Below, piece after piece: positions 8,942-12,629 of a DNA stretch of 12,629 bases (position 1 is its first letter; the number at the start of each line of letters is the position of its first letter). Origin of the DNA: Lojkania enalia (lineage: Eukaryota; Ascomycota; Dothideomycetes; Pleosporales); contig ML986810.1 in the NCBI GenBank assembly GCA_010094045.1, positions 46,317 to 58,945 on the forward strand, in the 5' to 3' direction. Made by a program: the position numbers and the translations under genes. Under the pieces are notes generated by a model, which searched no databases, had not been told where the DNA came from, and saw nothing but the letters and a program-made list of their open reading frames with translations.

Positions 8942-9480
8942 GCTGATAGTCCCTATCTATACTAGTTTGGGAGGGAATCGGGGCTATTACGGATGGGTTC
9001 TAGTATAAAGAAATTTCTTCGAGGAGGTATTTACTAGTAAGAGCTAATATACGCGGTTACCTATAGAGATGTATTTATTAATATAATATTAAGTAAGGTT
9101 TTTACGGTGAGTGTAATTAACTTATATATTAGCTGGTAACTACTATTATAACGGTTTATTAATATTGCAATTTCATCGCGTATAGTAATAAGTATTTACT
9201 AGCTTTAGTATATTACTAGGTTGCTATTAACTAAGCTTTCTTAACTAAATAATAATTTCTACTCCGTATATATTATTACGCGTCTCTAGAACCGTTAATT
9301 ATTAAAGTATTACTAATACCTTATAGAAAAAATTAATTAATATACTACTCCACCTACCTTCTAGAGCCTCTTTAGAGGCCTTCTAGGTTATCTACCTTTA
9401 GATTATATATATGCTCACCCGCGGGCGGCGTATAATATTTACCTTTTAGTTCCTAAGATTAAAAAAATATAAGTATTACA
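8942..9480. other. Copy A 3' region without recognised gene
   Basis: This lies between the polypurine tract and the antisense ORF remnant. I see no coding pattern on either strand. It holds a 26-bp imperfect palindrome (9361-9386) and, in the AT-rich surroundings, a short GC-rich patch with CCCGCGGG (near 9418-9430). An ATG at 9411 opens only a short frame (stop at 9447). CpA and TpG are commoner here than in element B. Confidence 0.6.
9361..9386. repeat. Imperfect palindrome with GCCTCT/AGAGGC hairpin
   Basis: CTAGAGCCTCTTTAGAGGCC opens the block and CTAG closes it. The core GCCTCT-TT-AGAGGC pairs perfectly. It could be a stem-loop in the element's 3' untranslated RNA or part of a terminator; there is no further support. 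Confidence 0.55.
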
Positions 9481-9984
9481 CCTTATAAAATAAAAAGTAC
9501 AACCCCGTATAAATCGCATCTAATACTAGTAAAATACTTACTACTAATATACTTATAGATCCTCTTCTATTATAAGGAGGAGTTTCTAGTCCTCTGGGGC
9601 TATCTTAAACTATAAGTAGTAGTCTAATACGTAAGAGATGAGGAGAATAAAAAGGTAGCCTTTAAAGCTGTTTCAGAGTCTACTTATAGTCTAGTACTTA
9701 TAGCCTAGGTTGTAAAGAGTTAGGAAGATAGTCTTCCTGCGGCTAGTATCTAGGTAGCTTTATTCTACTAGAGTACTAAGTTACTCCATCGGGTTTTAGC
9801 CTTAAAGGCTCTAGTATCTAGCCTTTAAGCTAATATCGTAGCGCTCTTAGGCGGCTAAAAACGAGGTAAAAGAGGTTTAAAGGGAGTCCGGAAGGAAAAA
9901 AGGGAAAGGAGAGTAAAGGAGGAGAGGACTAGGGAGGTATCTAATAGCCTACTATTAGACCTTCTAGATTCTATAGAAGAGTAA
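9481..9984 (+). pseudogene. Antisense ORF remnant in the 3' region of copy A, function unknown
   Basis: The plus-strand frame (codons at 9481, 9484 and so on) ends in TAA at 9982-9984. Its stops (9556, 9613, 9625, 9706, 9721, 9751, 9769, 9826, 9856) are all TAG or TAA, as expected if Gln or Trp codons were hit by RIP; the last 41 codons are open. Readable patches are EEFLVLWGYLKL, RDEENKKVAFKAVSEST, STKLLHRVLALKALVSSL (amphipathic, perhaps coiled coil) and a strongly basic tail (KRGKRGLKGVRKEKRERR, then an acidic end). I do not recognise the family. The helix-plus-basic-tail shape recalls the C-termini of fungal pogo transposases, but no DDE core is visible upstream. It converges on pol, stop to stop 15 bp apart. 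The start is unknown. Confidence 0.55.
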
Positions 9985-10087
9985 TTTCAGGCCTATACTT
10001 TAGTTTTTAAATCTACTACTTAACTCTTATATATTATTATCTACTAGGTAATCTATATTCTCTATACTATTCTTATATACCTTAATC

Positions 10088-10290
10088 TATTTAGTTAGAG
10101 CTTTTAGAGGTTTTAGCTAATTCGGATACTTATTATAAAAAGCTTTTAGCTTATAAGGCGAACCTATAAAATTTAAAGCTTTATACTAGACCGGGTTAGG
10201 ATTATATCCTACCTATTTTATACAGTATTTAAGGGTCTTATAATATAGCTTACTAGCTAGTATTTTTTTAACCTCCTACTCTTCTACCCC
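10088..10290 (-). other. Chromodomain at the C-terminus of copy A pol
   Basis: Minus-strand patches ILASKLYYKTLKY, VGYNPNPV, YKALNFIGSP, LKAFYNKYPN match, in order, the fungal chromoviral chromodomain (the ILDSR..RGK..YLVKW.GY....TWEP..NL pattern, then a helix ending in YP). In such elements this domain recognises modified histones and steers integration to heterochromatin. At least three Trp codons of the usual aromatic set are now stops (TAG), typical of RIP on TGG. Confidence 0.85.
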
Positions 10291-12147
10291 TTTAATAGCG
10301 ATAGCGGGTGGTTTCGGAGCTTCTTACCCTAGTAGAGGGTCCTAGGGGTTTTTATACAGTAGGTTTAGTACGAAGATATTATATATTCTCGACCCTAGAA
10401 GTAGCTATAGATAGTATAAGTTTCTAACCTATTCTAGTACTTTAAAAGGGCCCTCCTATTAATCGGATAGCTTTCAGCTCGGTCTCTAGACTATAAGATT
10501 CTTAGTATTTAGGTAGATTATATTACTAATCTACTAATTAATTAGTTACTAGTAATAGTTAATAACGGATTATATACAATCCTAAGCCTTCTTAATATTA
10601 GCTTTTACGGTTTCTTAGGCTGTATATATATAAGTTACTAGAGCTAAAGCGTTCTTACAATTTAATTTATCTATTATAGTAATAGGATTAATAGAATATT
10701 TCTAATCCCAACTCTAACAGGGCTTAAATCTATATAGGATCTAATATAGGGATATTCTAATAGTTGTATAAGGTAGAGTTACTTATACTCGGTCGATTAT
10801 AGGTAATAGAAAACTCTAGTTGTTTTAGTAGAAGGATATAAAAGAGCGTAGTCTCTAATCGATATATTTATTTATAATCTCTATCTATCTATTAGTTTCT
10901 TTATAATAAGTAGTAGATAGTTTAATCTTTACGCCTAAGATATAGCAGAATTTAGACTAGAAACTAGATATAAACTAAAGTTCTTAGTCTAAAATAATAG
11001 TTTTAGACGTATAGCTAAAATAGTATACCTATTAAATAATTAATTCGGCTATTCCCTGTATGTTAATTATATAATAGTAGAGAATAGATATTACTTATTT
11101 AAATAGGCGATTAATTACTACTATAATCTAATTATATCCGGACTTATCTATAGAGAAATTTTTAAAGTTAATATATAAATACTATATTAGTTAATTTAGT
11201 ATAGAAAGTAAGTAGATAAAACCTAGGGTTTAGGTTTATATCAGATAAGCTTTATAGTATAGGATATAATTCCGTATATATTATTTATAAGTAACCTCTA
11301 TACCCTTTTAATAGTACTTCTAAGATAGTAACTAATAGGTTTTAGTAGCGCTTAGGTGTGTAGAGGATACTTAGTTATAAGTCTCTTATATAAGTTATAT
11401 ATAAAGGCCTGAATCTAATAGGATATATAAGCGATTATTATAGAAGAGTAGTCTATTCTCTATCTAATATTTATAGGGTAAAAGTATACGTTCCTATATA
11501 AAGGAGGCTTAGTTTTCTTATAGTAATACGTCGATCAACTCTAGAGAATCTAATAATATAACCTACTCCTAACCTTTAATAATATTTAGTATAGCTGTTT
11601 AAGTTATTATTTAGATAATATAGGACTAGACTAATTCGGTATTAATTTGGGGGTAAAGTTGATGCGGTCCGAGTAGGACTCTTAACTAGTTATTAGTTTA
11701 AGCCGCTTTTAAGTTTTCTACATCTTATTCGCGATAACTAAGGATATCTATTCTAGTATTATTCTTACCTAGGATATACTCGATTCGGAACTAATACTAA
11801 GTTAATTCCTCGGTCCAATAAATTTAACAAGTATTAAGTACCTTTATAGTTATAAAATATTCGAGTAAACAATAATCGGTATATACTAGAGTCCTAGTAG
11901 CTACTAAAGTAAGTTCTATCTTCTATTACTTAAATATAGTAACGATTGCGAATAGTTTTTTATTATAGATCTCCTAGTTTAGTTTTAAACCGGATAGAAC
12001 CTTACTATAAAATACTATAGGGTACTATTTTCTATTAGAATATTTCTATAATAATACTTCTACAACTACTCTATTAGAAGTATTAGTTTCTATTTTTATT
12101 TCTAACGTAGGGTTAAAGTAGTAGAATATAGGTATACTTAATAGGGT

Positions 12148-12629
12148 TGACTTTAATTTCTTAAAGGTAATATTACATTCTAAAGTCTATATAAAAGGGG
12201 TTATAAGGCTCTATACTATAATAATTAGCTTTATAACACGCGAGAATTCTAATACGAACTGTTAATAGAATTTAGTAAAACCTAAGAAGGATTTTATACC
12301 TATTATAATAGTAGGTAGCTACTAGTTACGCAGTACTTCTACCTTCTCTAAATTAACCTTAAAGCCTTTATTTAAGAGGATATAGCTAAGGTATTTAGTT
12401 CGGGTAATATAGAATTCGCTCTTCTTAATATTAACTTATAACTCTACTTAACGTAATCTCTTAAGAACTTTCTTAACGTAGATAGCGTATGTTACCTCGT
12501 CTTCGGAGTAGATAAGAATATCGTCTAGATAAGTAATATAGAAGTTATCTAGGTAGTCGATTAGTACGTCGTTTATATAGCGCTAGTAAGTTACTAGGCT
12601 ATTATATAATCTAAAAGGTAGAACTTTAT
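12148..12629. repeat. Repeat unit R, right copy (partner 1-482)
   Basis: This is the less mutated copy of the same RT segment, running to the window edge, so the repeat certainly continues to the right. It keeps CG, CA and TG where 1-482 has TA, for example at the YLDD box. Confidence 0.95.

Larger units (their letters stand above)
8645..12629 (-). mobile_element. Ty3/gypsy chromovirus 'copy A', 3' part, same family as copy 1
   Basis: On the minus strand: RT (entering at 12629), RNase H, integrase, chromodomain, a 1-kb 3' region, a polypurine tract (8924-8941) and the 3' LTR (8645-8923). The 5' LTR, gag and protease lie beyond the right edge. It is less mutated than copy 1 and element B and keeps more CpG, CpA and TpG. 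The target duplication cannot be tested because the other end is not in view; the 5 bp before the LTR are AGTTT. Confidence 0.92.
10000..12629 (-). pseudogene. pol: Copy A pol remnant: RT, RNase H, integrase, chromodomain (partial at 5' end)
   Basis: A single minus-strand frame carries every domain for 2.6 kb. RT with intact YLDDILIYS (12520-12525 for the two Asp) and VNIKKSEF; RNase H with VYTD (Asp at 11875-11877), LEYFITIKVLN and WTEEL; integrase with an N-terminal zinc-binding region partly erased by RIP (readable RNY.., YIRN, near 11250-11330), NFKNFSIDKSGYN (11130-11169), IILD (10987-10989), YKETNR..EIINKYID (10875-10905); then the chromodomain. The family Asp of integrase site 1 is Asn (11167-11169); the second Asp and the Glu (10897-10899) are kept. 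The frame reaches TAA at 10000-10002. Stops occur at Gln/Trp positions; no frameshift is seen. It is the best-preserved gene in the window, yet not functional. Confidence 0.94.

Noticed and set aside
9107..9133. A small intron (GTGAGT...TTAG) in the copy A 3' region
   Set aside because: About 26 bases is too short for a fungal spliceosomal intron, and no coding sequence is visible on either side.
9411..9449. ATG-started plus-strand ORF at the GC-rich patch
   Set aside because: It stops after 12 codons and is not in the frame of the antisense ORF remnant.
9481..9984. Calling the antisense ORF a pogo transposase tail
   Set aside because: Only the general helix-plus-basic-tail shape agrees. 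No DDE core or CENP-B domain is upstream, and only 15 bp separates it from the pol stop, leaving no room for a terminal repeat.
1..12629. CRISPR arrays, tRNA or rRNA genes, operons or host protein genes
   Set aside because: No regularly spaced repeats, no tRNA- or rRNA-like segments and no open frame free of RIP-type stops beyond a short length were seen. Long open stretches are shadows of the decayed genes described.

Overview
This window is a block of dead transposable elements. I see no intact gene and no host gene in it. Every recognisable coding region is broken by many stop codons, but the breaks follow one rule. CpA and TpG are scarce and TpA is everywhere. Lost residues are almost all what C-to-T or G-to-A changes give: Gln and Trp codons became TAG or TAA, and Asp became Asn. 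CpG survives (many acgcg and gcgc). This is the mark of repeat-induced point mutation (RIP), which is known from filamentous ascomycetes (Pezizomycotina). I therefore infer an AT-rich, RIP-mutated repeat compartment of such a fungus. The species cannot be told from the sequence.

Layout, left to right; every element except one antisense ORF remnant is on the minus strand. (1) Positions 1-5539 are a Ty3/gypsy LTR retrotransposon ('copy 1'). It enters from the left edge with its reverse transcriptase, runs up through protease/linker and gag remnants, and ends in its 5' LTR at 5261-5539. (2) Copy 1 is interrupted in gag by a complete 1849-bp pogo/Fot1-type DNA transposon at 2605-4453, with 55-bp terminal inverted repeats, a TA target duplication and a transposase remnant read in one frame. 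(3) 5540-5747 is an unassigned, LTR-like piece with a 34-bp palindrome. (4) 5748-8644 is the pol part of a second gypsy lineage ('element B'), the most heavily mutated unit here. (5) 8645-12629 is another member of the copy 1 family ('copy A'): 3' LTR, polypurine tract, about 1 kb of 3' region holding a plus-strand ORF remnant, then a pol remnant with chromodomain, integrase, RNase H and reverse transcriptase running off the right edge. Copy A is therefore a chromovirus.

The same 482 bp of reverse transcriptase lies at both ends of the window (1-482 and 12148-12629), aligned without a gap. The two LTRs (279 bp each) also align without a gap. Copy A is clearly less mutated than copy 1: its YLDD box is intact, while copy 1 has YLDN. 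Decay has been by substitution. The copy A pol frame holds for 2.6 kb and the transposase frame for 1.55 kb, although both are full of stops.

The points most worth checking are the antisense ORF remnant converging on pol in copy A, the pogo element whose three catalytic aspartates have all become asparagine, its doubled 17-bp terminal motif, and the two matching LTRs that do not belong to one element.
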